DNA from: Saccharopolyspora thermophila
Lineage (GTDB): Bacteria > Actinomycetota > Actinomycetes > Mycobacteriales > Pseudonocardiaceae
Direction of reading: 5' to 3'
DNA length: 64,000 bases
Assembly: GCF_014646075.1 (NCBI RefSeq)
Contig: NZ_BMMT01000022.1
Coordinates: forward strand, 25,820-89,819
Under the pieces are notes generated by a model. That model saw only the letters and a list, made by a program, of their open reading frames with translations, ran no database searches and was not told the DNA's origin. This document shows positions 52,522-61,467 of this stretch, piece after piece. Positions within the stretch are counted from its first letter, which is position 1. The number at the start of each line of letters is the position of its first letter. A program made the position numbers and the translations under genes.

Positions 52522-54015
52522 TCAGCGCCGGTACTTCAACGGAACACGCAGGACCGCCTCGGTACCGCGTTGCCGACCGCGACCGCGCAAGCTCAACGAC
52601 CCTCGGAGTTCGGACTCCACGAGGGTCCGCACGATCTGCAGGCCGAGGCGTTCGGCGCGTTCGAGGGAGAAGCCCTTCGGCAGGCCGCGACCGTCATCAG
52701 AGATGACGACGTCCAGCCAACGCGCCGAACGCTCCGCCTGCACGACGACCTCGCCACCCTGCCCTTCCGGGAAGGCGTGCTCGAACGCGTTCTGCACCAG
52801 TTCGGTGAGCACCATCACCAGGGGCGTGGCCAACTCGGCCGACACCACGCCGAAGCGCCCCTCGCGGCGCACCTTCACCCCGGTCTCCGCAGCGGCGACG
52901 TCGCTCATCATCGGGATCACCCGGTCCACGACGTCGTCCAGGTCGACCCGCTCGTCCACCGACATCGACAGCGTCTCGTGCACCAGCGCGATGGACGTCA
53001 CCCGGCGCACCGACTCGTCCAGCGCCAGCCGCGCCTCGGTGTTGCTGGTGCGCCGTGCCTGCAACCGCAACAGCGCCGCCACCGTCTGCAGGTTGTTCTT
53101 GACCCGGTGGTGGATCTCGCGGATCGTGGCGTCCTTGGACATCAACGCCCGGTCCCGGCGCTTGACCTCGGTGACGTCGCGCACCAGCACCAGCGCGCCC
53201 GCCGCCTGACCGCGCGGCCGCAGCGGCAGCGCCCGGAACAGCACCGTCGCACCGCGGGCCTCGGCCTCGATGCGCATGCTGGGCTGCCCGGCCATGGCCC
53301 GCCGCACCCGCTGCGCCACCTCGTCGGCGTCAAACGGGTCGTTGAGCAGCGAGCGGGTCAGCGGCGCCAGCTGCGCGCCGACCAGATCCGCGGCGTGGCC
53401 CATCCGGTGGTAGGCCGACAGTGCGTTGGGGCTGGCGAACACCACCGTCCCCGAGTTGTCCAGGCGGATCAGGCCGTCCCCGACCCGCGGACTGGTGTGC
53501 ACGTCCGGCGCCGGCTCCGGGGTCGGGAACGTCCCGTCGGCGACCATCTGGCACAGGTCGGCGGCGCTGCCCAGGTAGGAGATCTCCAGCGGGCTCGGCA
53601 CCCGCGGCACCGCCAGGTTGGTGTCCCGGCTGAGCACCGCGACGATCTCGTCGGCAAGCCGCACCGGGATGGTCTCGCGCCGCACCGGCACCCCCAGGTG
53701 CCAGCGCGGGTCCTCCTCCCGGCAGATGCGGCCCTCCAGGACCGCGCGCCGCAGCTGCGGGTGCTCGTCCTGGGTCACCTCGGAGCCGACCACATCCTCC
53801 GGGTGGGCCGTGGGCGCGGTGGTCGGCCGGGCCTGCGCGACGCACAGGAACCGGCTCTCCGGCGCGTCCTGGGGCCCGATCGGCACCCAGAGCAGGAAGT
53901 CGGCGAACGACAGGTCCGACAGCAGCTGCCATTCGGCGACCACGAGCTGCAGGTGGTCGGCGGCGGCACCGGACAGGCCGGTGTGCTCGGCGAGCAGATC
54001 ACTCAGCGTGGTCAA
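52522..54015 (-). CDS. pdtaS: Sensor histidine kinase PdtaS
   Basis: 497 residues from TTG 54015 (GGGAGG 6 nt upstream; start LTTLSDLLAEHTGLS matches mycobacterial PdtaS). N-terminal GAF-like (about 5-150) and PAS (about 170-285) domains, then HisKA_2 with the phospho-His in ATIREIHHRVKNNLQTVAAL and an HATPase (ELVQNAFEHAF, SDDGRGLP). Cytosolic sensor partnered in mycobacteria with PdtaR, an ANTAR RNA-binding regulator; that partner is not in this window. Next to whiB1, as in M. tuberculosis. Confidence 0.95.
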   Translation of the reverse strand: MTTLSDLLAEHTGLSGAAADHLQLVVAEWQLLSDLSFADFLLWVPIGPQDAPESRFLCVAQARPTTAPTAHPEDVVGSEVTQDEHPQLRRAVLEGRICREEDPRWHLGVPVRRETIPVRLADEIVAVLSRDTNLAVPRVPSPLEISYLGSAADLCQMVADGTFPTPEPAPDVHTSPRVGDGLIRLDNSGTVVFASPNALSAYHRMGHAADLVGAQLAPLTRSLLNDPFDADEVAQRVRRAMAGQPSMRIEAEARGATVLFRALPLRPRGQAAGALVLVRDVTEVKRRDRALMSKDATIREIHHRVKNNLQTVAALLRLQARRTSNTEARLALDESVRRVTSIALVHETLSMSVDERVDLDDVVDRVIPMMSDVAAAETGVKVRREGRFGVVSAELATPLVMVLTELVQNAFEHAFPEGQGGEVVVQAERSARWLDVVISDDGRGLPKGFSLERAERLGLQIVRTLVESELRGSLSLRGRGRQRGTEAVLRVPLKYRR

Positions 54016-54030
54016 GATCCGCCTCCCGGG

Positions 54031-54141
54031 TCAGCGGTCGCGTTCCCTCGACGACCGACCGCCCTCCCGGACGAGGTCGCCTTCGGCCACCGACACCGTC
54101 ATCACGGTGGCGGCCAGCTCGGCGCGGATCTCCTCGGTCAC
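54031..54141 (-). pseudogene. Truncated biotin-carrier (TB7.3-like) gene
   Basis: 36 residues from GTG 54141 (GAGGAGG 8 nt upstream): VTEEIRAELAATVMTVSVAE, then GDLVREGGRSSRERDR. The first 24 match the start of the small biotinylated protein encoded next to pdtaS in mycobacteria, but the MKM biotin motif and the rest are missing. It lies 15 nt upstream of pdtaS. Probably an inactive remnant of a gene of about 71 codons. Confidence 0.7.
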
Positions 54142-54326
54142 CTGCGTCCCCTCCTCACCCCCGGTGGCCCCTGACAAGGAAACCACGACCGGCACCACCC
54201 CACGGCGGCAGGGCGCGGCCATGTCAAACTGGTGGCTCGAAACCCCAGCGGAGACCGGGTGGGCGCGCTGTCCGCCGCGCGGTCCCCGCACTCCGCGGTC
54301 GGACAGCCGAACTCGAGGGAGAGACC

Positions 54327-54401
54327 ATGGGCAAGCGGGCCCGCAAGAAGAAGGACCGGCGCAAGAAGAAGGCCAACCACGGCAAGCGCCCGAACTCCTG
54401 A
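54327..54401 (+). CDS. 50S ribosomal protein bL37-like, 24 residues
   Basis: A 24-residue protein, MGKRARKKKDRRKKKANHGK then RPNS, from ATG 54327, preceded by GAGGGAGAG and followed by a perfect terminator. Very basic. It matches the short actinobacterial ribosomal protein bL37 (ending ANHGKRPN). It is too short for routine gene finders. Lies between the biotin-carrier remnant and rshA. Confidence 0.85.
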   Translation: MGKRARKKKDRRKKKANHGKRPNS

Positions 54402-54428
54402 GCCGACGGCACCGAACGCCGAAGCTCG

Positions 54429-54464
54429 AACGGCCCCGGACCAACCAACCGGTCCGGGGCCGTT
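54429..54464 (+). terminator. Terminator after the bL37 gene
   Basis: Perfect 14-bp stem AACGGCCCCGGACC (54429-54442) with GGTCCGGGGCCGTT (54451-54464), 8-nt loop, then GACGTC. Also close to the end of the convergent rshA gene (54482). Confidence 0.82.
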
Positions 54465-54481
54465 GACGTCTGCGAGCTCGG

Positions 54482-54814
54482 TCACTCGGCGGAGGTCCGC
54501 TTGGCACGGATCTCCACGGAGGTCCCCTCCGGGCCGTGCTCCACGGTCACGTCCGCCTTGCGCAGCACGGCCTGGCGGATCGACGCGCGCAACCGCTCCT
54601 TCAGCTCCGCGGGCGCGTGCTCACCGCCGCACTTGCGGTGCAGCAGGGCCTTGATGTGCTCCTCGATCCCGAAGTGCTCCAGGCAGCTGTGGCAGCCGTC
54701 GAGGTGGCGCTGCACGAAGGCGCGGCGCTGCTGGTCACACTCGTTGTCCAGGAACAGCCACACCTCAGCGAGTACGTCCTCGCAGGAGGGCTCGTTCGGC
54801 TCACCGCAGTTCAT
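54482..54814 (-). CDS. rshA: Zinc-binding anti-sigma factor RshA/RsrA
   Basis: 110 residues from ATG 54814, overlapping the sigH stop (ATGA). ZAS-type anti-sigma: the HxxxCxxC motif HLDGCHSC and Cys in [14 protein letters not shown] and RKCGGEH; disulfide stress forms an intramolecular bond that releases SigH. C-terminal half ([16 protein letters not shown]) is a flexible tail. Placement directly after sigH matches M. tuberculosis. Confidence 0.93.
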   Translation of the reverse strand: MNCGEPNEPSCEDVLAEVWLFLDNECDQQRRAFVQRHLDGCHSCLEHFGIEEHIKALLHRKCGGEHAPAELKERLRASIRQAVLRKADVTVEHGPEGTSVEIRAKRTSAE

Positions 54815-55494
54815 GAAGTCCTCACCTCCCGCTTGGTCTCCCGCAGGAAACCGCGATCACGGGCCACGTCGGTGAGCATCTCACGCAGCTGCCGGCGGCC
54901 GCGGTGCAACCTCGACATCACCGTGCCGATCGGCGTCCCCATGATCTCGGCGATCTCCTTGTAGGCGAAGCCTTCCACGTCCGCGAGGTAGACGACCATG
55001 CGGAACTCCTCGGCCAACTGCTGCAGCGCAGCCTTGACGTCGGTGTCCGGCAGCCGGTCCAGCGCCTCGACCTCGGCCGAGCGCAACCCGCTGGAGGTGT
55101 GGTTCTCGGCCTGGGCGAGCTGCCAGTCGGCGATCTCGTCGGTGGGTTGCTGCTGGGGCTGACGTTGCCGCTTGCGGTAGCCGTTGATATAGGTGTTGGT
55201 GAGGATCCGGTACAGCCACGCCTTCAGGTTCGTGCCCTGGGTGAACGACCGGAACGCGGAGAATGCCTTGAGATAGGTCTCCTGCACGAGGTCCTCGGCG
55301 TCCTGCGCGTTGCGGGTCATCCGCAGCGCCGCACCGTAGAGCTGGTCCAGCAGCGGCATCGCGTCTCGCTCGAAGCGGGCGGCGCGCTGCTCGTCGGTCT
55401 CGTCGGTCGCGGTGCCGTGCAGCAGCTCGGGTTCCGCAGGGGTGAGCCGCTCGACGTCGCCGGGTGTGTCCGGGTGCTCTGGGGTGCTGGGCAC
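54811..55494 (-). CDS. sigH: Thiol-stress ECF sigma factor SigH (SigR)
   Basis: 227 residues from GTG 55494 (AAAGGAG 5 nt upstream), the length of S. coelicolor SigR. Sigma2 ([34 protein letters not shown]) and sigma4 ([40 protein letters not shown]) are intact. The frame stays open another 57 codons to GTG 55665, where a SigH-type promoter gives a near-leaderless start, so a long isoform is probable (as sigma-R' in Streptomyces). Controls thioredoxin and proteolysis genes under disulfide and heat stress. Confidence 0.94.
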   Translation of the reverse strand: MPSTPEHPDTPGDVERLTPAEPELLHGTATDETDEQRAARFERDAMPLLDQLYGAALRMTRNAQDAEDLVQETYLKAFSAFRSFTQGTNLKAWLYRILTNTYINGYRKRQRQPQQQPTDEIADWQLAQAENHTSSGLRSAEVEALDRLPDTDVKAALQQLAEEFRMVVYLADVEGFAYKEIAEIMGTPIGTVMSRLHRGRRQLREMLTDVARDRGFLRETKREVRTS

Positions 55495-55674
55495 CGGGCT
55501 CCTTTCCCGTCGCCTGGACGAGGTGACTGCAGGCGACGAACCCATGCGTTCTGCCGCATGGTCCGGCTTTGAGGATACCCGCGGGCGCACGCCGTTTCCT
55601 GGTGGTGACAGCCGCGCGGGCTCGGAACGCTCCAGCACGCAGGTGTTCGTCGAATCCGTCGTCACGCTGCCTGC

Positions 55675-55701
55675 AACGCGACGTGCGCCGCCTGTTATTC
55701 C
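55675..55701 (-). promoter_or_regulatory. SigH/SigR-type autoregulatory promoter
   Basis: Read on the minus strand: GGAATA (55701-55696), 17-nt spacer, CGTT (55678-55675). This is the SigH -35/-10 pair. The expected start of transcription is about 3-4 nt before GTG 55665, the first codon of the extended SigH frame. Confidence 0.75.
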
Positions 55702-55721
55702 GGCCTTCTAGAGTGACGCGC

Positions 55722-56198
55722 ATGGCAGGCAAGGGGACTCCGGCCACGGCACTGCTGACCAGGCACCGCGTCCAGCACCGGGTGCACTCCTACGAGCACG
55801 ATCCGCGCGCGGACTCCTACGGGCTGGAGGCCGCGGCGGCGCTCGGGCAGCCGCCGGAGCGTGTGTTCAAGACGCTGGTGGCCGACGTGGACGGCAGGCT
55901 CACCGTCGGCGTGGTGCCGGTCACCGGGCAGCTGGACCTCAGAGCACTGGCGGCCACGGTGGGCGGCAAGAAGGCGAAGATGGCCGAGGTGGCCGCCGCG
56001 GAGCGGGCCACCGGCTACGTGGCGGGCGGGATCTCCCCGCTGGGCCAGAAGAAGCGCCTGCCGGTGGTGGTCGACACCTCCGCGACCACCTTCGACACCA
56101 TCTACTGCAGCGCGGGCCGGCGGGGCCTGGAGATCGAGCTGGCCGCCGCCGACCTGGTGCGGCTGCTGGACGCGACGGTCGCCGACATCTCCTGCTGA
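55722..56198 (+). CDS. Cys-tRNA(Pro) deacylase YbaK family
   Basis: 158 residues from ATG 55722. YbaK/EbsC fold: KGTPATALLTRHRVQHRVHS, VFKTLVADVDGR with the key Lys in KTL, VVPVTGQLDL, KKAKMAEVAAAERATGYVAG, GGISPLGQKKRLPVVVD. Hydrolyses mischarged Cys-tRNA(Pro). TAGAGT at 55709-55714 is 7 nt before the ATG, so the mRNA is probably leaderless. Divergent from sigH; the two promoters overlap. Confidence 0.93.
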   Translation: MAGKGTPATALLTRHRVQHRVHSYEHDPRADSYGLEAAAALGQPPERVFKTLVADVDGRLTVGVVPVTGQLDLRALAATVGGKKAKMAEVAAAERATGYVAGGISPLGQKKRLPVVVDTSATTFDTIYCSAGRRGLEIELAAADLVRLLDATVADISC

Positions 56199-56230
56199 AC
56201 CGTCACGCCGAAACCCGGACCACGCGGCAC

Positions 56231-56842
56231 TCAGTCGATGAGCCGGAGGATCCGGTTGAGCCACTCCACGACCGCGCGAGACACCGCGTCCACGTCGGAC
56301 TTCAGCGAGTGGTCACCGGGCACCAGGACGACATCCCGGCCGTGCGAGGGCTCCGGCTGGCCGAACGAGTCGCGCTCACCCTGCACCACCAGCACCGGCA
56401 CTTCCACCGCGTCGAGCTCGGCCAGCCGCAACTTCTCCGGCTTGCCCGGGGGGTGCAGCGGGAACGCCAGGCACAGCACCGCTGAAGCCTCGCCCGCTTC
56501 GGCGGTGCGGCAGGCCACCCGCGCCCCCGACGACCGGCCGCCGAAGATCAGCGGCAGGTCCGGGAACCAGCGCTCCCCGAGGTCCTCAGCCACCGCCAGC
56601 CACGCCACGTCCAGCTGCGCGGCCGGGGCCGGGGCCCGCCGCCCGGCGACCCGGTAGGGCTGTTCGACCAGCGCCACATCGACTCCCGCGGCGGTCACGG
56701 CCCGCGTCACCGCCACCAGGTCGGGCGCGGCGATCCCACCCCCGGCACCGTGGCCCAGCAGCAGCGCCGCCCGCGCCTCCTCCGCGCAGTGCAGTTCGGC
56801 CCGTGCGGGGCCGTGCGGCGTGTCGACCTCGACCCTGGTCAT
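56231..56842 (-). CDS. Small alpha/beta hydrolase family protein
   Basis: 203 residues from ATG 56842 (overlap ATGA with the SRAP gene). Dienelactone-hydrolase/Tex30-like: LLLGHGAGGGIAAPDLVAVT, VALVEQPYRVAGRRAPAP, the nucleophile elbow FGGRSSGARVACR, VPVLVVQGERDSFG (Asp) and GDHSLK (His). Conserved in actinobacteria next to SRAP genes; function unknown. Triad residues all present. Confidence 0.85.
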   Translation of the reverse strand: MTRVEVDTPHGPARAELHCAEEARAALLLGHGAGGGIAAPDLVAVTRAVTAAGVDVALVEQPYRVAGRRAPAPAAQLDVAWLAVAEDLGERWFPDLPLIFGGRSSGARVACRTAEAGEASAVLCLAFPLHPPGKPEKLRLAELDAVEVPVLVVQGERDSFGQPEPSHGRDVVLVPGDHSLKSDVDAVSRAVVEWLNRILRLID

Positions 56843-57555
56843 GACTCGAACAACGCCGTCTGCTCGGCCGGTTCGGGCACCGGCTCGGTGCGGTCGAGCA
56901 GGCCCGGATGGTTGTTGCGCATGCTGTTCACCTCGGTGGAAACGGGGTGGATCGTCAGTTCGTCGAGCACCTCCGGATCCGGTGCCAGCAGCTCGTCGAT
57001 GTGGCTGCGGCGCGGGTCGAGCCAGTCGGCCCAGCGGTCCGCCGGCAGCACCAGGGGCATGCGGGGGTGGATTCCGGCGAGCTCACCGGTGGCCTCGGTG
57101 GTCACCACGGCGCAGGTCACCAGCGGCTGGTCAGCCGGGTTCGGCGGCCACCACGCGGAGAACACCGCGGCCATCGCCAGGCTCGCCCCGTCGCGGCGGG
57201 CGCACAAGTAGGGCTGCCGCCGCCGGTCCCCCGGCCGCCACTCGTACCAGCCGGTGGCGGGCATCAGGCAGCGCCGTCGCCGCGCCGACTCGGCGTAGGC
57301 AGGCTTGGTGGTGATCGTCTCGGCCCGCGCGTTGATCATCGGTGGCCCGCTGCCGACCTCCTTCGCCCAGGTCGGCACCAGCCCCCAGCGCACCGGACGC
57401 ACGCTGCGCTCGGTGCCGCGCTGCACGACGATCGGCACCGTTTTGGTCGGCGTGATGTTGAAGTCCGCCGCGACCGCGCCCGCGGTGCGGTCCACCGCCG
57501 CGAACTCCTCAGCCAGCGCCGCCGGACCACGCCGGACGGCGTAGCGACCACACAT
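56839..57555 (-). CDS. SRAP-domain abasic-site processing protein, copy 1
   Basis: 238 residues from ATG 57555, with catalytic Cys2 (MCGRYAV) after Met removal. Asn in ADFNITPTK, Glu in GWYEWRPG and His in GIHPRMPLVLP complete the active site of the HMCES/YedK family, which forms a thiazolidine crosslink to abasic sites in single-stranded DNA. Stop overlaps the hydrolase start. A second SRAP gene lies directly upstream in the same direction. Confidence 0.93.
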   Translation of the reverse strand: MCGRYAVRRGPAALAEEFAAVDRTAGAVAADFNITPTKTVPIVVQRGTERSVRPVRWGLVPTWAKEVGSGPPMINARAETITTKPAYAESARRRRCLMPATGWYEWRPGDRRRQPYLCARRDGASLAMAAVFSAWWPPNPADQPLVTCAVVTTEATGELAGIHPRMPLVLPADRWADWLDPRRSHIDELLAPDPEVLDELTIHPVSTEVNSMRNNHPGLLDRTEPVPEPAEQTALFES

Positions 57556-57580
57556 CAGCACCCCTCCGGCCGCGAACCGG

Positions 57581-58339
57581 TCACCTCCGGTCCAAACCTA
57601 CCGCCTGCGGCTGGTCGTCGAGCGGCACGCGTTCGATGAGTTCGGCGCCGTTGTTGCGGACGTTGTTCACCGCGGTGGACACCGGCCGCAGCTCCAGGGC
57701 GTCGACCAGGTCCCGCGGCGGTGGCGCGAGCAGGTCGGCCACGTCCGGCAGATCCGGGTCGAGCCACCGCTGCCACGCGGTCGGCGGCAGCAGCAGCGGC
57801 ATCCGGTCGTGGATCTCGGTCAGCGGGCCGACCGCGCTGGTGGTCAGCACCGAGCAGGTCACCAGCGGCGGCGCGTCCTCGGCCTGCGGATCGCGCCAGG
57901 TCGCGTAGATGCCGGCCAACGCCAGGCTGGCCCCGTCCGGGGACGTCATGAAGAACGGCTGCTTGCGGGTGCCCTCCCGCTTCCACTCGTACCAGCCGTC
58001 GGCGGGCAGCAGGCACCGGTAGCGCTTGATCGAGGTGCGGAAGGCGGGCTTGGTGGTCACCGTCTCCGACTTGGCGTTGATCATCCGGTTGCCGATGGAC
58101 CGGTCCTTGGCCCACGGCGGCACCAGGCCCCAGCGCATCACGCGGATGCTGCGCTCGGTGCGCTCGAGGTTGCGTTCCCCGGTGTCGTCCACCGGGTGCC
58201 GCTGCACCACGGTGAGCACCCGCTTGGTCGGGGCGACGTTGAAGTCCGCGCCCGGTGCGGCGCCGCCGGTGGCGTCCAGCGCGGCGAACTCCGCCGCGAG
58301 CCTGCCGGGATCCTTCGTGGAGGAGTACCTGCCGCACAT
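57581..58339 (-). CDS. SRAP-domain abasic-site processing protein, copy 2
   Basis: 252 residues from ATG 58339 (MCGRYSSTKDP). Active-site set present: Cys2, Asn in ADFNVAPTK, Glu in GWYEWKREG, His in EIHDRMPLLLPP. 25 nt upstream of copy 1. The two are clear paralogues of similar length with different loops, so this is an old duplication. Single SRAP genes are usual; by position mycobacterial Rv3226c is the counterpart (from memory). Confidence 0.93.
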   Translation of the reverse strand: MCGRYSSTKDPGRLAAEFAALDATGGAAPGADFNVAPTKRVLTVVQRHPVDDTGERNLERTERSIRVMRWGLVPPWAKDRSIGNRMINAKSETVTTKPAFRTSIKRYRCLLPADGWYEWKREGTRKQPFFMTSPDGASLALAGIYATWRDPQAEDAPPLVTCSVLTTSAVGPLTEIHDRMPLLLPPTAWQRWLDPDLPDVADLLAPPPRDLVDALELRPVSTAVNNVRNNGAELIERVPLDDQPQAVGLDRR

Positions 58340-58483
58340 GCCGGGCCGCCCTCGTGAGTGGTTGTTCCGGTCGAGGACCAGGATATTCGCTCAGCAGCCA
58401 TCGCGAGCCGCTTTCCGTCCCGCCCGCCCCGCGAGCGGCCCCCGCTGCTGAACCGCCGCGCTGTGGTGGGGGATCATTGCAGC

Positions 58484-59752
58484 ATGACGCAGCTCTGGCC
58501 CGCCCCCGTCGCCACCGGTCCGGTCCACGCGACCGTCCCGGTGCCCGGTTCGAAGTCGATCACCAACCGGGCCCTGGTGCTGGCCGCGCTCGCCGACGGC
58601 CCGTCGACGCTGCACGCCCCGCTGCGCAGCCGGGACACCGAACTCATGGCCGCCGCGCTGCGCGCGCTCGGCGCCACCGTCTCCGACGGCCCCGCCGGAT
58701 CGTGGCAGGTGACCCCGGCCGAGCTGCGCGGACCGGCCGACGTCGACTGCGGTCTGGCCGGCACGGTGATGCGGTTCGTGCCGCCGATCGCCGCGCTGGC
58801 GCACGGCCGGATCACCTTCGACGGTGATCCGCAGGCCCGCAAACGCCCGCTGAGCACCGTGCTCGACGCGCTGCGCGCGCTCGGCGCCGACATCGACGGC
58901 AACGCCCTGCCGTTCGCGGTCCGCGGTACCGGCGGGCTGCCCGGCGGCGCGGTCACCATCGACGCGTCCGCCTCCTCGCAGTTCGTCTCCGGGCTGCTGC
59001 TGTCCGGGGCCCGGTTCGCGCAGGGCGTCACGGTGGTGCACGACGGCGAACCGGTGCCGTCGCTGCCGCACATCGAGATGACCGTGTCGATGCTGCGCGC
59101 CGCCGGGGTGGAGGTCGACGACAGCGAGCGCGACACGTGGCGGATCGCCCCGGGCTCGATCCGCGCGCTCGACGTGTACGTCGAACCCGACCTGTCCAAC
59201 GCGACCCCGTTCCTGGCCGCCGCGGCCGCCACCGGCGGCACGGTCACGGTGCCGGGCTGGCCCGAGAAGACCACGCAGGCCGGGGACGCCATCCGCGACA
59301 TCCTGGACCGGATGGGCGCGCGGGTGCGGCGCGACGGCGACGGCCTGACCGTCACCGGCCCCGACGAGCTGCGTCCCGTCGACATCGACCTGCACGACGT
59401 CGGGGAACTCACCCCGACCGTCGCCGCGCTGGCCGCGCTCGCGCCCGGCCGGTCGCAGCTGCGCGGCATCGCGCACCTGCGCGGCCACGAAACCGACCGG
59501 CTCGCGGCGCTGCAGAGCGAGCTCACCAAGCTCGGCGGCGCGGTCGAGCAGACCGAGGACGGGCTGCTGATCGAACCGCGGCCGCTGACCGGCGGGACGT
59601 GGCACTCCTACGCCGACCACCGGATGGCCACCGCCGGGGCCATCCTTGGATTGAAGGTGCCCGGAATCGTCGTCGAGGACATCGCCACGACGTCGAAGAC
59701 GATCCCCGACTTCCCCGGGATGTGGGCGCAGATGCTGCGGGAGGCGGCGTGA
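58484..59752 (+). CDS. aroA: 3-phosphoshikimate 1-carboxyvinyltransferase (EPSP synthase)
   Basis: 422 residues from ATG 58484. Shikimate pathway enzyme joining PEP and shikimate-3-phosphate. N-terminal [40 protein letters not shown], the [14 protein letters not shown] region, [16 protein letters not shown] and [16 protein letters not shown] are conserved. The rsgA gene follows 19 nt later, so they are co-transcribed, as in mycobacteria. Confidence 0.97.
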   Translation: MTQLWPAPVATGPVHATVPVPGSKSITNRALVLAALADGPSTLHAPLRSRDTELMAAALRALGATVSDGPAGSWQVTPAELRGPADVDCGLAGTVMRFVPPIAALAHGRITFDGDPQARKRPLSTVLDALRALGADIDGNALPFAVRGTGGLPGGAVTIDASASSQFVSGLLLSGARFAQGVTVVHDGEPVPSLPHIEMTVSMLRAAGVEVDDSERDTWRIAPGSIRALDVYVEPDLSNATPFLAAAAATGGTVTVPGWPEKTTQAGDAIRDILDRMGARVRRDGDGLTVTGPDELRPVDIDLHDVGELTPTVAALAALAPGRSQLRGIAHLRGHETDRLAALQSELTKLGGAVEQTEDGLLIEPRPLTGGTWHSYADHRMATAGAILGLKVPGIVVEDIATTSKTIPDFPGMWAQMLREAA

Positions 59753-59771
59753 TCGGGCAGGCAGCGGGCTG

Positions 59772-60779
59772 ATGGGCAAGCGCGGCTGGCGGGACCTGGA
59801 CGAATCCGATGTGCGGGTGCGCCCCGGACGCCGGGGCAGTCGACCGCGCAGCAAGCACCGCCCCAAGCACGCCGACGCGGTGGCGGCGATGGTCGTCGCG
59901 GTCGACCGCGGCCGCTGGACCTGCGCGATCGGCGGCAACCCGCACCGGCTGGTGGTCGCCATGCGGGCGCGGGAGCTCGGCCGCACCCCCGTGGTGGTCG
60001 GCGACCGCGTCGACCTGGTCGGCGATGTCTCCGGCCGCCCCGACACGCTGGCCCGCATCGTGCGGGTCGCCGAGCGGACCAGCGTGCTGCGCCGCACCGC
60101 CGACGACACCGACCCCTACGAGCGGGTGGTGGTGGCCAACGCCGAACAGCTGGTCATCGTGACCGCGCTGGCCGACCCGCCGCCGCGCCCTGGGTTCATC
60201 GACCGCTGCCTGGTGGCCGCCTACGCCGGTGGGCTGCGCCCGGTGCTGTGCCTGACCAAGGCCGACCTCGCCGAGCCCGGCGAGTGGCTCGCCACCTACC
60301 GGTCCCTGGACCTGCCGATCACCATCACCCGGCTGGACACCGAACCCGACGAACTGCGGGCCATGCTCACCGACCGAGTGTCCGCGCTGGTCGGGCACTC
60401 CGGCGTCGGCAAGTCCACATTGGTCAACCGGCTGGTCCCGGCAGCCGACCGGGCCACCGGCGAGGTCAGCGGCGTGGGCAAGGGCCGGCACACCTCCACC
60501 TCGGCGGTGGCACTGCCGCTGCCGGACAAGGGTTGGGTGGTGGACACCCCGGGCATCCGCTCGTTCGGGCTGGCGCACGTCACCGCCGACGACGTGATCG
60601 CCCCGTTCGAGGGTTTCGCGGAAGCAGCGGAGGAATGCCCACCGAACTGCGGTCACCTCGGCGGTGGCGACGACCCGGACTGCCACCTCGACACCTACGC
60701 CCACGACGGCGGCAGCGTCGAGCTACTCGCCTCACTGCGCCGCCTGCTGCGCTCCCGGGCCGGTCTCGACGAGGTCTGA
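59772..60779 (+). CDS. rsgA: Ribosome small-subunit-dependent GTPase RsgA
   Basis: 335 residues from ATG 59772. N-terminal basic stretch and OB fold, circularly permuted GTPase (G4 TKAD, then G1 GHSGVGKST, G3 DTPGIRSFG) and a C-terminal zinc region (EECPPNCGHLGGG, then CHL). Assists 30S maturation with GTP hydrolysis. 19 nt after aroA. Confidence 0.96.
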   Translation: MGKRGWRDLDESDVRVRPGRRGSRPRSKHRPKHADAVAAMVVAVDRGRWTCAIGGNPHRLVVAMRARELGRTPVVVGDRVDLVGDVSGRPDTLARIVRVAERTSVLRRTADDTDPYERVVVANAEQLVIVTALADPPPRPGFIDRCLVAAYAGGLRPVLCLTKADLAEPGEWLATYRSLDLPITITRLDTEPDELRAMLTDRVSALVGHSGVGKSTLVNRLVPAADRATGEVSGVGKGRHTSTSAVALPLPDKGWVVDTPGIRSFGLAHVTADDVIAPFEGFAEAAEECPPNCGHLGGGDDPDCHLDTYAHDGGSVELLASLRRLLRSRAGLDEV

Positions 60780-60963
60780 GCCGCGCTGTTCGCCGCTCTT
60801 ACCTGCGTGAAGCCGCGGCCGTGTCCCCCGAACGAGCGCGATCGTCCCCTGTGGCCTCACGCGATCGTTGCTAGCGTGGTTCGCGGAGTCGGCTGACACC
60901 GGACCCGGGCCAGTTCAGTGGGATGATCTCGGTGAGGACCTCATCCTGGTCAGCCGGGAGCCG

Positions 60964-61467
60964 TCACATCAGTTCGAGTAGGAACGGAACCTCCTGCGGT
61001 GCGTACCACGCCAGTTCGTGGTCCTCGGCCTCACCCAGGGTGAAGTCCGCGTCCGGATCGCCGAGATCGGCCTCGTCGACCACCTCGGCCGCCGCGCGCA
61101 CCGCGTCCTCGGCGTCCTCGGCGTCCACGTGCACCGCCGCCACCTGGCGCCACTGCACCGGACCAGGCACCTTCACCACCGCGTGGTCCAGATCCGGGCG
61201 CAGCTCCGCCTCTTTCACGTCAGCGGAGATCACCACGCGGCGCAGCTCCACCTTATCCCCGGACCCCAGGTCACCGGCGATCAACCGCAGCGAGGCGCGG
61301 GCCGCCTCCCGCATCGCCGCGTACTCCAGTTCCTCCGTGTCACCGCTGGCGTAGGACTCGCGCAGCGCCGGTGTCAACGCGAACGCGGTGCCCCCCAACG
61401 GCTGCAGCTGCTTGTTCTCCACCAGTTGCCGCAACATCGGCATCGTGGCTGGCAGGTAAACCCTCAT
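60964..61467 (-). CDS. DUF6912 family protein
   Basis: 167 residues from ATG 61467 (overlap ATGA with the acyltransferase stop). Starts MRVYLPATMPMLRQLVENKQ; the central part has ELEYAAMREAARASLRLIAG and RRVVISADVKEAEL, ending in WYAPQEVPFLLELM. Conserved in actinobacteria, function unknown. Coupled to the upstream acyltransferase. Confidence 0.82.
   Translation of the reverse strand: MRVYLPATMPMLRQLVENKQLQPLGGTAFALTPALRESYASGDTEELEYAAMREAARASLRLIAGDLGSGDKVELRRVVISADVKEAELRPDLDHAVVKVPGPVQWRQVAAVHVDAEDAEDAVRAAAEVVDEADLGDPDADFTLGEAEDHELAWYAPQEVPFLLELM

Noticed and set aside
58391..60109. Minus-strand ORF of 572 codons
   Set aside because: Antisense to aroA and rsgA; shadow.
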